NCBI GenBank assembly: GCA_019412865.1
Contig: DXOJ01000318.1
Location: 1 to 11,486, forward strand
Reading direction: 5' to 3'
Length of the DNA: 11,486 nucleotides
From: Bacteroides sp.
GTDB lineage: Bacteria; Bacteroidota; Bacteroidia; Bacteroidales; Bacteroidaceae
Under the pieces are notes generated by a model, which was given only the letters and a program-made list of their open reading frames with translations, had not been told where the DNA came from and made no database searches. How positions within the stretch are numbered: the stretch's first letter is position 1; each line of letters starts with the position of its first letter. A program made the position numbers and the translations under genes. This document shows, in pieces, positions 1 through 7,689 of this stretch.

Positions 1-1418
1 TACCATAACTTTCTATGTATATAATGATTTAACTCTCTAATTGCAAATCGTACTATTGATACTATTTCAGAAAAGTTCAAAACAGTCAATATTGCAAAAC
101 ATAACATTGCCCACAAATAAGCACCTTTCCCTACAAACACTGATTCAACCACCAAAAGAATCACCTGCATTGTGGTACTAATTGGACTTACACCAATATT
201 CAAATATTTGTTTACAGCTACCCTTCTAATTAACCATATTATATAATATCCAATCATTGTAGATATGGCTACCACAATGACTCCATATTGCTTCAGGAAT
301 AAAACTGTTAGCAAAATTGAAACAATCGCTCCTATCAAAGTGGAAACAAATTGCATGATATTCTTCCTTTCTGATGAAAATATTGAGCCAAGAAAACCGG
401 CCAATGCACCAAGGAATACAGATATAAAAAGGTATGGAGTGACCCACCAATAAGATACAAATTCACCAGACAGCAAAACACTAGCAAGAACATAAGACAA
501 AAGGATAATCATTCCAGTCAATAAAATAAGCATTGAAAAATACTTCCGATGCATTGACTTTATATACCTTTTGGATTCATCTGTACCATAGTCCTTCAAC
601 GCTGATAACAACCAAGCCTGTGCAAAAATATCGCACAATACAGTCAATATTGAAGGTATACGCAGAGTTGCAGAATATATACCCACTGCTGATACACCTA
701 GCCATGCAAGCATGACATAGCGATTTACACTACTCAGAGCCCACCAACTTATCTGATTTGAAACTAGTGGCATTGAAAACACAATCATCTCCTTTTGGAG
801 TTTTGCATCAGAAATCCTTGTCCAATAATCCCATACACTGCACTTTATAGCCATGTAAGAAATAGCAAAAATGTCTGCAATGGTATATGAAAGCAAAAAT
901 CCCATAACCCCTAGCCTCAATACAAGCAAAAAGAACAAGTTGAGAACAACTACCATGAATGAACTCAGCAATCCTCCAGATACAGAGACTTTTACATTAT
1001 CAATTCCTCTTGCGAACTTATGCATCAGGTTCATCAAACCTTGATTGCATAACATAATAGGAACAAATAGAATATACCCACCAATAGAATCGAACATTGG
1101 AAGGAAATAGAGCCCAGCTGTAATAAAAAGGCTTATTACAAAGCCCCATAATGTCACCCTTAAGCCAGTTGAAAAGAGTTTCCTTCGGTCAACATTTTTA
1201 ATGAAACAAAATCTTAGTATAGCATCTGCAATCATACATGTCAAAATAGGGAATAACATTTGAGCTGTTGTTTGAACCATGTCTGATATGCCATACTCTT
1301 CAGTTGAAAGTACTGCTGTGTATAATGGAATCATCAAAAACACAAGAATTTTTGATCCCATATTTGCAATTGCAAATAATAGCGTATTGGAAAGTAATTC
1401 TTTTATTCTTGAGTTCAT
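1..1418 (-). CDS. wzx: Wzx-like polysaccharide flippase (partial, C-terminus outside window)
   Basis: Lipid-linked repeat-unit flippase of the MATE/MOP (PST) type, expected in the inner membrane to move undecaprenyl-linked oligosaccharide to the periplasm. Read by hand on the minus strand, the frame is open from an ATG at 1418 to the window edge, giving 472 complete codons. The N-terminus fits the family: after MNSRIKELLSNTLLFA come a glycine-lysine pair near residues 21-22, a hydrophobic stretch ending in PLYTAVLS, then EEYGISD. The remainder is mostly hydrophobic helices joined by short basic loops, for example an RISDAKLQKEM segment that follows a tryptophan-rich stretch. Family members are usually about 480-510 residues, so little is missing. 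The start overlaps the stop of the polymerase gene as ATGA, so translation is probably coupled. The class (flippase) is secure; the substrate is inferred only from the neighbours. Confidence 0.88.
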   Translation of the reverse strand, partial: MNSRIKELLSNTLLFAIANMGSKILVFLMIPLYTAVLSTEEYGISDMVQTTAQMLFPILTCMIADAILRFCFIKNVDRRKLFSTGLRVTLWGFVISLFITAGLYFLPMFDSIGGYILFVPIMLCNQGLMNLMHKFARGIDNVKVSVSGGLLSSFMVVVLNLFFLLVLRLGVMGFLLSYTIADIFAISYMAIKCSVWDYWTRISDAKLQKEMIVFSMPLVSNQISWWALSSVNRYVMLAWLGVSAVGIYSATLRIPSILTVLCDIFAQAWLLSALKDYGTDESKRYIKSMHRKYFSMLILLTGMIILLSYVLASVLLSGEFVSYWWVTPYLFISVFLGALAGFLGSIFSSERKNIMQFVSTLIGAIVSILLTVLFLKQYGVIVVAISTMIGYYIIWLIRRVAVNKYLNIGVSPISTTMQVILLVVESVFVGKGAYLWAMLCFAILTVLNFSEIVSIVRFAIRELNHYIHRKLW

Positions 1419-2593
1419 ACCAAACTATTTTGACGATTATAAATACTTGTAAACAAATAAATAAAAATAATTTGAAAAGCGAAACCTCCAGTTCCAAAGG
1501 AATAACTTTGAAAGAACATACTCGCAAATAGCATAATAATATATGTCAATATTTCCTTACTATTAATTAAAGGTCTGATATACAACGACAAGAATAAAGC
1601 AAGCCCTATCACTCCGAATTTTGCAAGTACCAGCCAGAATGTAGAAACAAAGATAGAATTTTCCTTTACAATTATTTCATTGGAATGGAAACCTCCACTT
1701 ATTAAGTAATCATACGGATTAGCTGCAGGCATGCCAATTAATAAATCCATAAATGGCATATTAAACACCATAGCTGGACCATTGATTGTTCGAGATGTAC
1801 TTTCAATATCTGTCTCTGAGATTTTCTCCATACCAGCAGAGAAAATTTCCGAAGTAAACAGCAGCCATACAAAAACTCCAGTCAATAACACAACAGCAAC
1901 TTTTGTTCGAATTCTAATATCCTGTGTTAATACATATACGATCAGCATAAGGAGGGACATTGTGATACCAGTTGTAGATGTACTGAAGAACATTGATGCC
2001 ATAATAATGACCGTCCATGTGAATTTTCGTTCAAATAATGACAGAAAAAGTGGAACCATCATATAAGTCACAAAGGCAGCAGGCTCCCAGTAAAACGAGG
2101 TTGGGCGAAATCCTTCCTCAAAAAGTCTTGATCCTGTTTCAAGTTCAGGAAGAAACGGCAAAGGAATAGGTGTTACACACCCGCCACTCCTAATTATTGC
2201 GAAGTGATATGCAATACCTCCTATACTAATAATAGCAACAAGATTTATTGCCCCTTTTAGTTTTTCAAAATCCAGAGCTTTCACAATAGGTATAATACAT
2301 ATTGACAATAGCACAGCCGAAATGGTATTGTTAATCATGTATCCTGGGGCATTTATCATAACCGCCAACAGAATTTCATGTATAACCACAAAAGCAATAA
2401 GCCATTTTAACTCTCTCATTTGTATGTTGGATTTATTTTGCCTTGCGAAAGCAATTAATGCCATCACAACCATAAAGAACAGGTTACCTTTTATTGCCCC
2501 CCAACTATACCCTGATAATATGCAGTAGAATGCAAATAGAAGCTCAAGAAAGCCTATTCGATCCAGTGATAGGTATGAAATAAACTTTCTCAT
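1415..2593 (-). CDS. wzy: O-antigen/capsule polymerase, Wzy-like
   Basis: Integral membrane protein of 392 residues, probably the polymerase that joins repeat units on the periplasmic face. About ten hydrophobic segments are visible (roughly 12-30, 36-50, 63-80, 91-105, 116-134, 172-187, 193-205, 208-223, 231-247, 315-335 and 345-385). Two longer polar loops lie at about 135-170 and 250-312. The first ends in RPTSFYWEP (163-171), a pattern common in Wzy and O-antigen ligase proteins, where a loop arginine and glutamate are often needed. The second carries SRTINGP (267-273). Wzy proteins are poorly conserved, so the call rests on topology, the RP..F.EP pattern and the position next to wzx. A WaaL-type ligase has similar topology and cannot be excluded. 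The start (ATG at 2593) shares one base with the TAA of the gene before it (TAATG), and the end overlaps wzx by 4 bases. Confidence 0.82.
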   Translation of the reverse strand: MRKFISYLSLDRIGFLELLFAFYCILSGYSWGAIKGNLFFMVVMALIAFARQNKSNIQMRELKWLIAFVVIHEILLAVMINAPGYMINNTISAVLLSICIIPIVKALDFEKLKGAINLVAIISIGGIAYHFAIIRSGGCVTPIPLPFLPELETGSRLFEEGFRPTSFYWEPAAFVTYMMVPLFLSLFERKFTWTVIIMASMFFSTSTTGITMSLLMLIVYVLTQDIRIRTKVAVVLLTGVFVWLLFTSEIFSAGMEKISETDIESTSRTINGPAMVFNMPFMDLLIGMPAANPYDYLISGGFHSNEIIVKENSIFVSTFWLVLAKFGVIGLALFLSLYIRPLINSKEILTYIIMLFASMFFQSYSFGTGGFAFQIIFIYLFTSIYNRQNSLV

Positions 2594-3801
2594 TATTTAT
2601 TCCTTTGATTTAGATAATGCTTCATAAAAGGGATATGAAAGAGTATTTCTCTTATTCGAGTTTTTCGAGTAATTTTTGCGATCCTCTTAAGATCATTACT
2701 TATCAGAAGTTTCACATCCTTTTCAAAATCTGCGTTTTGAAACAGATCAGAAAATTTATCTCTATTCGGATGCCTCTTCATCGGCATCCGTAACTGCCCT
2801 TGAACAGCCACCAACTTTGAATACTCTATAGGAGCAATCTCAACTGTTTCATTCAAATCAGCAAACAGCTTTTCTCCTTTTTGTGTATTCAAGGTTATCA
2901 TTGATAGCAAAAAATCACTTCCAGATAGTTGGCTGTATTCGCTATCCCTGTCTGCATAATCTCCCACAGTAATATCGCTAACTCTCTCGGAGGTTGCATA
3001 TTTGCACTGGTAACATGATTCGCGATAGTACAGTGCCGATAAAAAACCAGCGATATACATATCCTTTGGATGCATTCCATTATACACAGATTGTCCTTTT
3101 TTGTTATCTAGGAAGAGACCAAATTTCGAATCAATTTTCTTCCCATTCTTAATTTTACGGCGGAACGAAAGTGTACATTCTCGAAGGTTTTCATTAGTTT
3201 TAGTTCTTAAACTTTCATTCAAGATAATCTGTGAAGGTACTCCATGACAAACAAAATCTATTGTGACCAAATTTTCATAGTCCTTGCGCAAATATGTCCT
3301 CAGACCGGCAATTTGACATGGAGTTCCAATAAAGATAACCTGTAGATTTGAATGTAAATCTACTTTGATGCGTTTGTAACAATCACCTAGATCACTTTGC
3401 ACATACTTACTTCCTTTTAGAAGGAACAGGTCATCATCATTATTAACACGAATATGTTGTACATGTGAAATATCTCTAGCAGTGCATCCATACACAACAC
3501 CTCCTTGTCTTATTATTGTCCGACTTAACAATGAAGCGATACCACCAGAAGAAGATGTTTCCTGTTCAGAACGATCTGTTGCATGCCCTACAAAACATAG
3601 GGTTGGTTCGCTCTTATCAACCTCAACATTGTTGGGGCATACTTTTTGACATAAACCACAATCAATACATAAGTCCAAATTGACAACTGGATAGCGGAAA
3701 CCTATTTTATCCTCACAATAAAATATAGCGTTCTTTCCGCAAACATTTACACATGCAGAACAACCGGTACATTCATTATGTTGGCAGATTTCTTTCATCA
3801 T
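2593..3801 (-). CDS. FrhB/FdhB-like iron-sulfur oxidoreductase (coenzyme F420 hydrogenase beta subunit family)
   Basis: 402-residue protein with two N-terminal [4Fe-4S] ferredoxin motifs: cysteines 11, 14, 17 and 21, then 45, 48, 51 and 55. The FrhB_FdhB N and C domains follow. Family signatures are visible: SSSGGIAS at 83-90, GSKYVQSDLG at 130-139, GTPCQIAGL at 159-167, DFVCHGVPS at 182-190, a Cys pair in SCYQCKYA (262-269), and DITVGDYAD (276-284). In methanogens this family binds flavin and F420. Bacteria of this kind are not known to make F420, and the homologues found in exopolysaccharide loci beside pyruvyl transferases have no settled reaction. Here a redox tailoring step on the polysaccharide or a donor sugar is inference. 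The start is ambiguous between two adjacent ATGs; the first (3801) overlaps the preceding stop as ATGA and is preferred. The C-terminus is strongly basic. The family is certain, the function is not. Confidence 0.88.
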   Translation of the reverse strand: MMKEICQHNECTGCSACVNVCGKNAIFYCEDKIGFRYPVVNLDLCIDCGLCQKVCPNNVEVDKSEPTLCFVGHATDRSEQETSSSGGIASLLSRTIIRQGGVVYGCTARDISHVQHIRVNNDDDLFLLKGSKYVQSDLGDCYKRIKVDLHSNLQVIFIGTPCQIAGLRTYLRKDYENLVTIDFVCHGVPSQIILNESLRTKTNENLRECTLSFRRKIKNGKKIDSKFGLFLDNKKGQSVYNGMHPKDMYIAGFLSALYYRESCYQCKYATSERVSDITVGDYADRDSEYSQLSGSDFLLSMITLNTQKGEKLFADLNETVEIAPIEYSKLVAVQGQLRMPMKRHPNRDKFSDLFQNADFEKDVKLLISNDLKRIAKITRKTRIREILFHIPFMKHYLNQRNK

Positions 3802-4943
3802 AACTCAATAATCCTATTAATTACAGAATATGACATTTCTCTTTCGCTCTCGAATTTTGCATTTACAACAGAGTAATCAATCGACCGGATATCAATTAAA
3901 CCACCATTATAATATGAAAGAAGACGAGCTTCAAGTCCTATCCTATGCAAATAGTCAAACAAACGAGAATTATCTCCAGCACTCTCAGAACCACTATGCT
4001 TTACAAATGCGTAGAAGTTCTTATTAAGATTACTGCTGAATACAACTCCATGAAATGAATCCGTACAAATATATTCTGCACCATTTATCAAACCTACAAA
4101 ATCAAGAGGACCTGCATTCCAAATCAAATTATCGGCATCAGAGAACTCGCGCCAATTTACAGGAATATAATAAATAGGAAGCCCTGTTTGCTTTGACAAC
4201 TGTTGTACAAAATCGCGATAATATTGACGATCACCAAGAAAGTAACAGAATATGTACTTGCCACTAATCATTGGTTTATGAGCCAATGATCTCCACTCTT
4301 CCTTTTTTATCAAAAGAGTTGGGTCAACTACAGCTGGCACCTCATTGTCTATTATCTTAGATAATAAGGTTGCTCCTCCCACTTCACGACAAGACAAGAT
4401 TGAGTAATCTCGCAACTTTGTTTTGAGATATCGTTCTTGCTCATTTGAGAATGAATTTATGCCCAGACTTGGAGCATAAGCAGCTTTCTTTGCTCCCCTA
4501 ACCGCAAAATCAAGGAACATCGGTGTTAACTCATATCCTCCTGAAACATTAGGACTCCATGTCTGATCTGATCCTGTTACATAAATGTCATATACTGGAG
4601 GATTTTCCATCAACTGGTTCTTGTTTCTGTAAAGTTTATCTGTCGTTTGAGTATTATTTTTGAGAAACTCGTCAAAATAGGTATTGCGCAATGCGAATTT
4701 CGAAACATACTTAGATTTTGTTCGTATCTCTTTAATATGTGACAAATAATAGCCTGTTCGACTGATTCTTGTTTTCAATCGCTTCCACTTTGATGCGTTG
4801 GTTGGGGGTACTCCTCTATAATTGATTAACTCACACTTCACATCCTGACCAAGAGATCGGATATAATGCTGCAAAGCAAAGCCCTGAAGCATTGATCCGT
4901 AGTTATAATAGTTGAAGTATGAAATAATTCCAATTTTTTTCAT
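3798..4943 (-). CDS. Polysaccharide pyruvyl transferase family protein
   Basis: 381-residue member of the polysaccharide pyruvyl transferase (PS_pyruv_trans, WcaK/CsaB-like) family. These enzymes have a GT-B-like fold and many transfer pyruvate from phosphoenolpyruvate to form ketals on sugars. Visible signatures: the N-terminal KIGIISYFNYYNYGSMLQG (residues 3-21), YDIYVTGSDQTWSP (118-131), VVDPTLL (205-211), YICTDSFHG (291-299) and NSRLFDYLHRIGL (325-337). The TDSFHG block is the family's typical C-terminal motif. Length is normal. The gene begins 6 bases after the ptmE-like stop and overlaps the FrhB-like gene by 4 bases. That pairing recurs in Bacteroidetes and clostridial polysaccharide loci, so the two may act together. 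Pyruvyl transfer itself is inferred from the family; some members modify other substrates. From here leftwards base composition becomes AT-richer. Confidence 0.9.
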   Translation of the reverse strand: MKKIGIISYFNYYNYGSMLQGFALQHYIRSLGQDVKCELINYRGVPPTNASKWKRLKTRISRTGYYLSHIKEIRTKSKYVSKFALRNTYFDEFLKNNTQTTDKLYRNKNQLMENPPVYDIYVTGSDQTWSPNVSGGYELTPMFLDFAVRGAKKAAYAPSLGINSFSNEQERYLKTKLRDYSILSCREVGGATLLSKIIDNEVPAVVDPTLLIKKEEWRSLAHKPMISGKYIFCYFLGDRQYYRDFVQQLSKQTGLPIYYIPVNWREFSDADNLIWNAGPLDFVGLINGAEYICTDSFHGVVFSSNLNKNFYAFVKHSGSESAGDNSRLFDYLHRIGLEARLLSYYNGGLIDIRSIDYSVVNAKFESEREMSYSVINRIIEL

Positions 4944-4949
4944 ACTTGA

Positions 4950-5984
4950 TTATTTCAAATGTTTCACTAATTCCTTCGCTCTCTCATACTCCTGCAAAGT
5001 GCCTATATCTATCCAAGTGCCGTTGAGAGGATAACGGATAACTTTCTTGTCCTGGGCGATGAGTTTCTCTACAAGATGAGTGGCATGGAAGAAAGTGTCT
5101 TTTGGAATCTCGGCAAGAGCGCGCTTCTTTATGAGGTAAATGCCGGCATTGGCATAGTAGTTATACTTCGGCTTCTCAATGAGCCCCTTGATGTTGCGAC
5201 CATCAAGATCGAGGATCCCCAATTCGATACTGATGTTGTAAGGAACGGCAGCAACCGACATTTCTGCATCGTGCATTTGGAAGTGGAGAAAAAAGTCCTC
5301 ATAGTCGATATTGGTGAAGAGATCGGAGTTCATCACAAGAACAGTATCGTTGTAGAAAGTATCTACAAATTTAATGCTACCAATAGTACCGAGAAACTTT
5401 GGCTCACGGAAAGTGCGAACCTGTACACCATCACGAGGAGTAGAGAAATGCTCCTCCAACTGCTCGCCAAGGTAGTTAACAGTCACATTGACATACTGCA
5501 CGCCATACGACCTCAGACGATCTACATTATGATCGATAATGCACTTGCCTCCTACTTCGAGCAATGGTTTAGGAATCTTCTCAGTAAGCGGACGAAGACG
5601 TTCACCCTTTCCACCAGCCATCAGAACGGCATCAATAGGAAGTTTTGATTTGAACTTCTGGAGGTTGACTACATCCACCACATGATTCTCAGCATCAAGA
5701 ATAGGGATGAACATAATACGACGGTCACGAAACGACTTAAGGTGTGCTACATCATAATCTTCCTGCTTGATGAACTTGAAGTCACGATGCATGATTTTGT
5801 TGATAGTATCAGTCAGTTCTGCTCCTGCAATAAGACCACGGCGGATATCACCATCGGTGAGCGAACCTACCATCTGCTGTGCGGCATTCACAACAATGAG
5901 CAACTCGCCATCGTGGGTTATGTTGTTAATAGCAACGAGAGCATCGCGAACGGAGGCAGTCTCACTTATTATATATTTTCTCAT
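4950..5984 (-). CDS. ptmE: CBS-domain nucleotidyltransferase, PtmE-like (probable sugar-1-phosphate guanylyltransferase)
   Basis: 344 residues in two parts. Residues 1 to about 113 form a CBS-domain pair (IVVNAAQQMVGSLTDGDIRRG near 30-50 and RRIMFIPILDAENHVVDVV near 88-106). Residues 117-344 form a NTP-transferase domain with LMAGGKGERLRPLTEKIPKP (121-140), NSD (219-221), EKPK (270-273), NAGIY (279-283) and WIDIGTLQEY (324-333). This is the architecture of Campylobacter PtmE, which makes GDP-glucosamine to feed the legionaminic acid route. Other relatives (mannose-1-phosphate guanylyltransferases, HddC type) share the catalytic domain. The CBS pair and position right after neuA favour PtmE, but base specificity cannot be read from sequence. 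The start overlaps the neuA stop as ATGA. CBS domains suggest allosteric control by a nucleotide, which is inference. Confidence 0.83.
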   Translation of the reverse strand: MRKYIISETASVRDALVAINNITHDGELLIVVNAAQQMVGSLTDGDIRRGLIAGAELTDTINKIMHRDFKFIKQEDYDVAHLKSFRDRRIMFIPILDAENHVVDVVNLQKFKSKLPIDAVLMAGGKGERLRPLTEKIPKPLLEVGGKCIIDHNVDRLRSYGVQYVNVTVNYLGEQLEEHFSTPRDGVQVRTFREPKFLGTIGSIKFVDTFYNDTVLVMNSDLFTNIDYEDFFLHFQMHDAEMSVAAVPYNISIELGILDLDGRNIKGLIEKPKYNYYANAGIYLIKKRALAEIPKDTFFHATHLVEKLIAQDKKVIRYPLNGTWIDIGTLQEYERAKELVKHLK

Positions 5985-6676
5985 ATCTCTACCAATTTAT
6001 CTTTCAACATGATTTCTGCAATCTTCCAATCGAGCATATTGTCAAGATCTACAGAATGAATTTCGTCCATCACATATTTACGAATCTTGGTCATTCCTGC
6101 AAGCCCTTTGGCTTTAAGCTGTTCAGGATTGATCACATATACAGCACCATTCTGCTGCCATACGTGAGGAGCGTCCTGACGACGTCCAATAGTGCCATTT
6201 CCCTTACTGATGGTGAGAAATCCTTCTGCATTATCCTCAAAGCCATCGTAATAAGGATTACACTTAGCTAGCATTACCGACGTAATCATATCAATACTAT
6301 CATCATAGAGTTTAGCAGCCTCAATTACATCTTCGGCTCTACGGAAAGGAGAGGTTGCCTGAAGGAGTACGACCATATCGTAGTGATTACCTTTCTGCTC
6401 ATAGAAGTCGAGTGCATGAAGGAGTACCCCATTAGTACCTGCATTATCGGTTGCCAAATACTCAGGACGCTTAAAAAGAACCTTCAATCCATAATCCTCT
6501 ACAACTTTGATGATGGCATCATCATCGGTCGATACACAAATATTATCGTCGGTAGTAAACTTACGGGCGGCATCAATAGCATAACAGATCAACGGTTTAC
6601 CACCCAACTCCTTTATATTTTTGTGAGGTATACCTTTACTACCACCTCGTGCCGGTATAATAACTAATGGACGCAT
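5981..6676 (-). CDS. neuA: CMP-nonulosonate (N-acylneuraminate/legionaminate) cytidylyltransferase
   Basis: Activates a nonulosonic acid with CTP to the CMP-sugar used by glycosyltransferases. The 231-residue protein begins MRPLVIIPARGGSKGIPHKN, the nucleotide-binding signature of the family (PARGGSKG-I-x-KN, 8-20). Further motifs are STDDD (49-53), LLQATSPFR (104-112), RRQDAP (165-170), NGAVYV (176-181) and SVDLDN..DW (208-217). I chose the ATG at 6676 because the family motif starts a few residues later and it lies 4 bases after the neuB stop. A longer frame from a TTG at 6736 would add 20 unrelated residues and run back into neuB. The length matches the short, catalytic-domain-only NeuA/LegF/PtmB type with no esterase domain. 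Whether the sugar is neuraminate, legionaminate or another nonulosonate cannot be told from this gene alone. Confidence 0.93.
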   Translation of the reverse strand: MRPLVIIPARGGSKGIPHKNIKELGGKPLICYAIDAARKFTTDDNICVSTDDDAIIKVVEDYGLKVLFKRPEYLATDNAGTNGVLLHALDFYEQKGNHYDMVVLLQATSPFRRAEDVIEAAKLYDDSIDMITSVMLAKCNPYYDGFEDNAEGFLTISKGNGTIGRRQDAPHVWQQNGAVYVINPEQLKAKGLAGMTKIRKYVMDEIHSVDLDNMLDWKIAEIMLKDKLVEI

Positions 6677-6680
6677 AGGT

Positions 6681-7685
6681 TTAATCGAGCTTAATAGGTT
6701 CGTCAATATCAAAGTCGTGAAGTGCCTTAGTGTCAACCACCATATCCCAGTGTGTGGCTGGAATACCGCTTCCTGCTCGTTTGATGGTGATATTATTGGC
6801 AGAGAGGATATCTCCCTTCTTCACTGGTACCTTTGCCACTATGGACTTGAGTAGCACTTTGGAAATCTCCACTTCACTTGGATTCGGGCGCTTAATGCCA
6901 TCACCAAGAGCTACCTCAATATTGCGGATGCAATCAACCATATACTTGAGTTCCTGAGGCTCAAGCGAAGCCTTGTGGTCAGGACCTTTCATATTGCGAT
7001 CAAGGGTGAAGTGCTTCTCAATAATCTCTGCCCCCATAGCAACGGCTGCAATAGGAATCTCTGTACCCATAGTGTGATCGGAATAGCCTACCTGACATTT
7101 GAAAGCCTCCTTCATGGTCTGCATTGCACGAAGATTTACTTCATTTTTAGGACAAGGATAGTTTGTGGTGCAATGGAGTAAAGTCACTGATGGAGCACCT
7201 GCTGCAAGGAGCGTGTCGTAAGCTGTAGCCACCTGAGCAAGTGTAGCCATTCCTGTAGAGAGAATGATAGGTTTACTGTAGGATGCCATCTGACGGAGGT
7301 AAGGAATGTTAGTCACCTCACCGGAACCAATCTTGATAAGAGGAAGATTGAGTTCGTTCATCAAGAAAGCAAGGCTGTACTCCTCATCAGGAGTAGAGAG
7401 GAAATCAATGTCAATCTTCTTACAGTGCTCCTGAACGATGCGAAAATTCTCGTATGACAATTCCAACTTCTTGAGCATCTCGAATTGGCTTTCTTCTGCA
7501 TCGTATGTATTTTCCGACTGATATGTTGCCTTCTTTGCCTTACAAGTAACAATCTTTTCGGTCTGCCAAGTCTGGAACTTCACGCAATCTACACCAGCAG
7601 TCTTGGCAGCATCACAAAGTTGAAGAGCGAGATCGAGCTGACCATTGTGGTTAACACCTGCTTCAGCTATTATGTAAGTATGCAT
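6681..7685 (-). CDS. neuB: Nonulosonate synthase (NeuB/LegI type)
   Basis: Condenses phosphoenolpyruvate with a 2-epimerised hexosamine (ManNAc or its 2,4-diamino-6-deoxy analogue) to give a nine-carbon nonulosonate. The 334 residues comprise a TIM barrel (about 1-270) and a C-terminal SAF antifreeze-like domain (about 277-330). Barrel motifs: AEAGVNHNG (7-15), VKFQT (35-39), LSTP (96-99), KIGSGE (118-123), STGMA (143-147), HCTTNYP (171-177), GYSDHT (200-205), EKHFTLD (223-229) and GPDHKASLEPQEL (234-246). KRAGSGI (302-308) is the SAF substrate motif, usually KRPGxGI. The KAKKATYQ...ESQ..M..KLEL stretch (49-76) and HKASLEPQEL resemble Campylobacter LegI as I recall it more than Neisseria NeuB. 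That is a comparison from memory, so legionaminate is favoured but not shown. It starts 4 bases after the FemAB-like gene and ends 4 bases before neuA. Confidence 0.95.
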   Translation of the reverse strand: MHTYIIAEAGVNHNGQLDLALQLCDAAKTAGVDCVKFQTWQTEKIVTCKAKKATYQSENTYDAEESQFEMLKKLELSYENFRIVQEHCKKIDIDFLSTPDEEYSLAFLMNELNLPLIKIGSGEVTNIPYLRQMASYSKPIILSTGMATLAQVATAYDTLLAAGAPSVTLLHCTTNYPCPKNEVNLRAMQTMKEAFKCQVGYSDHTMGTEIPIAAVAMGAEIIEKHFTLDRNMKGPDHKASLEPQELKYMVDCIRNIEVALGDGIKRPNPSEVEISKVLLKSIVAKVPVKKGDILSANNITIKRAGSGIPATHWDMVVDTKALHDFDIDEPIKLD

Positions 7686-7689
7686 ATTG

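Noticed and set aside
5076..5648. 190-codon plus-strand open frame
   Set aside because: It lies wholly opposite the ptmE-like gene, whose motifs are unmistakable, and its own product shows no domain-like pattern; it is an antisense shadow.
6677..6736. N-terminal extension of neuA from a TTG start
   Set aside because: It would overlap the end of neuB and add 20 residues before the conserved PARGGSKG motif; the ATG at 6676 fits spacing and family length.
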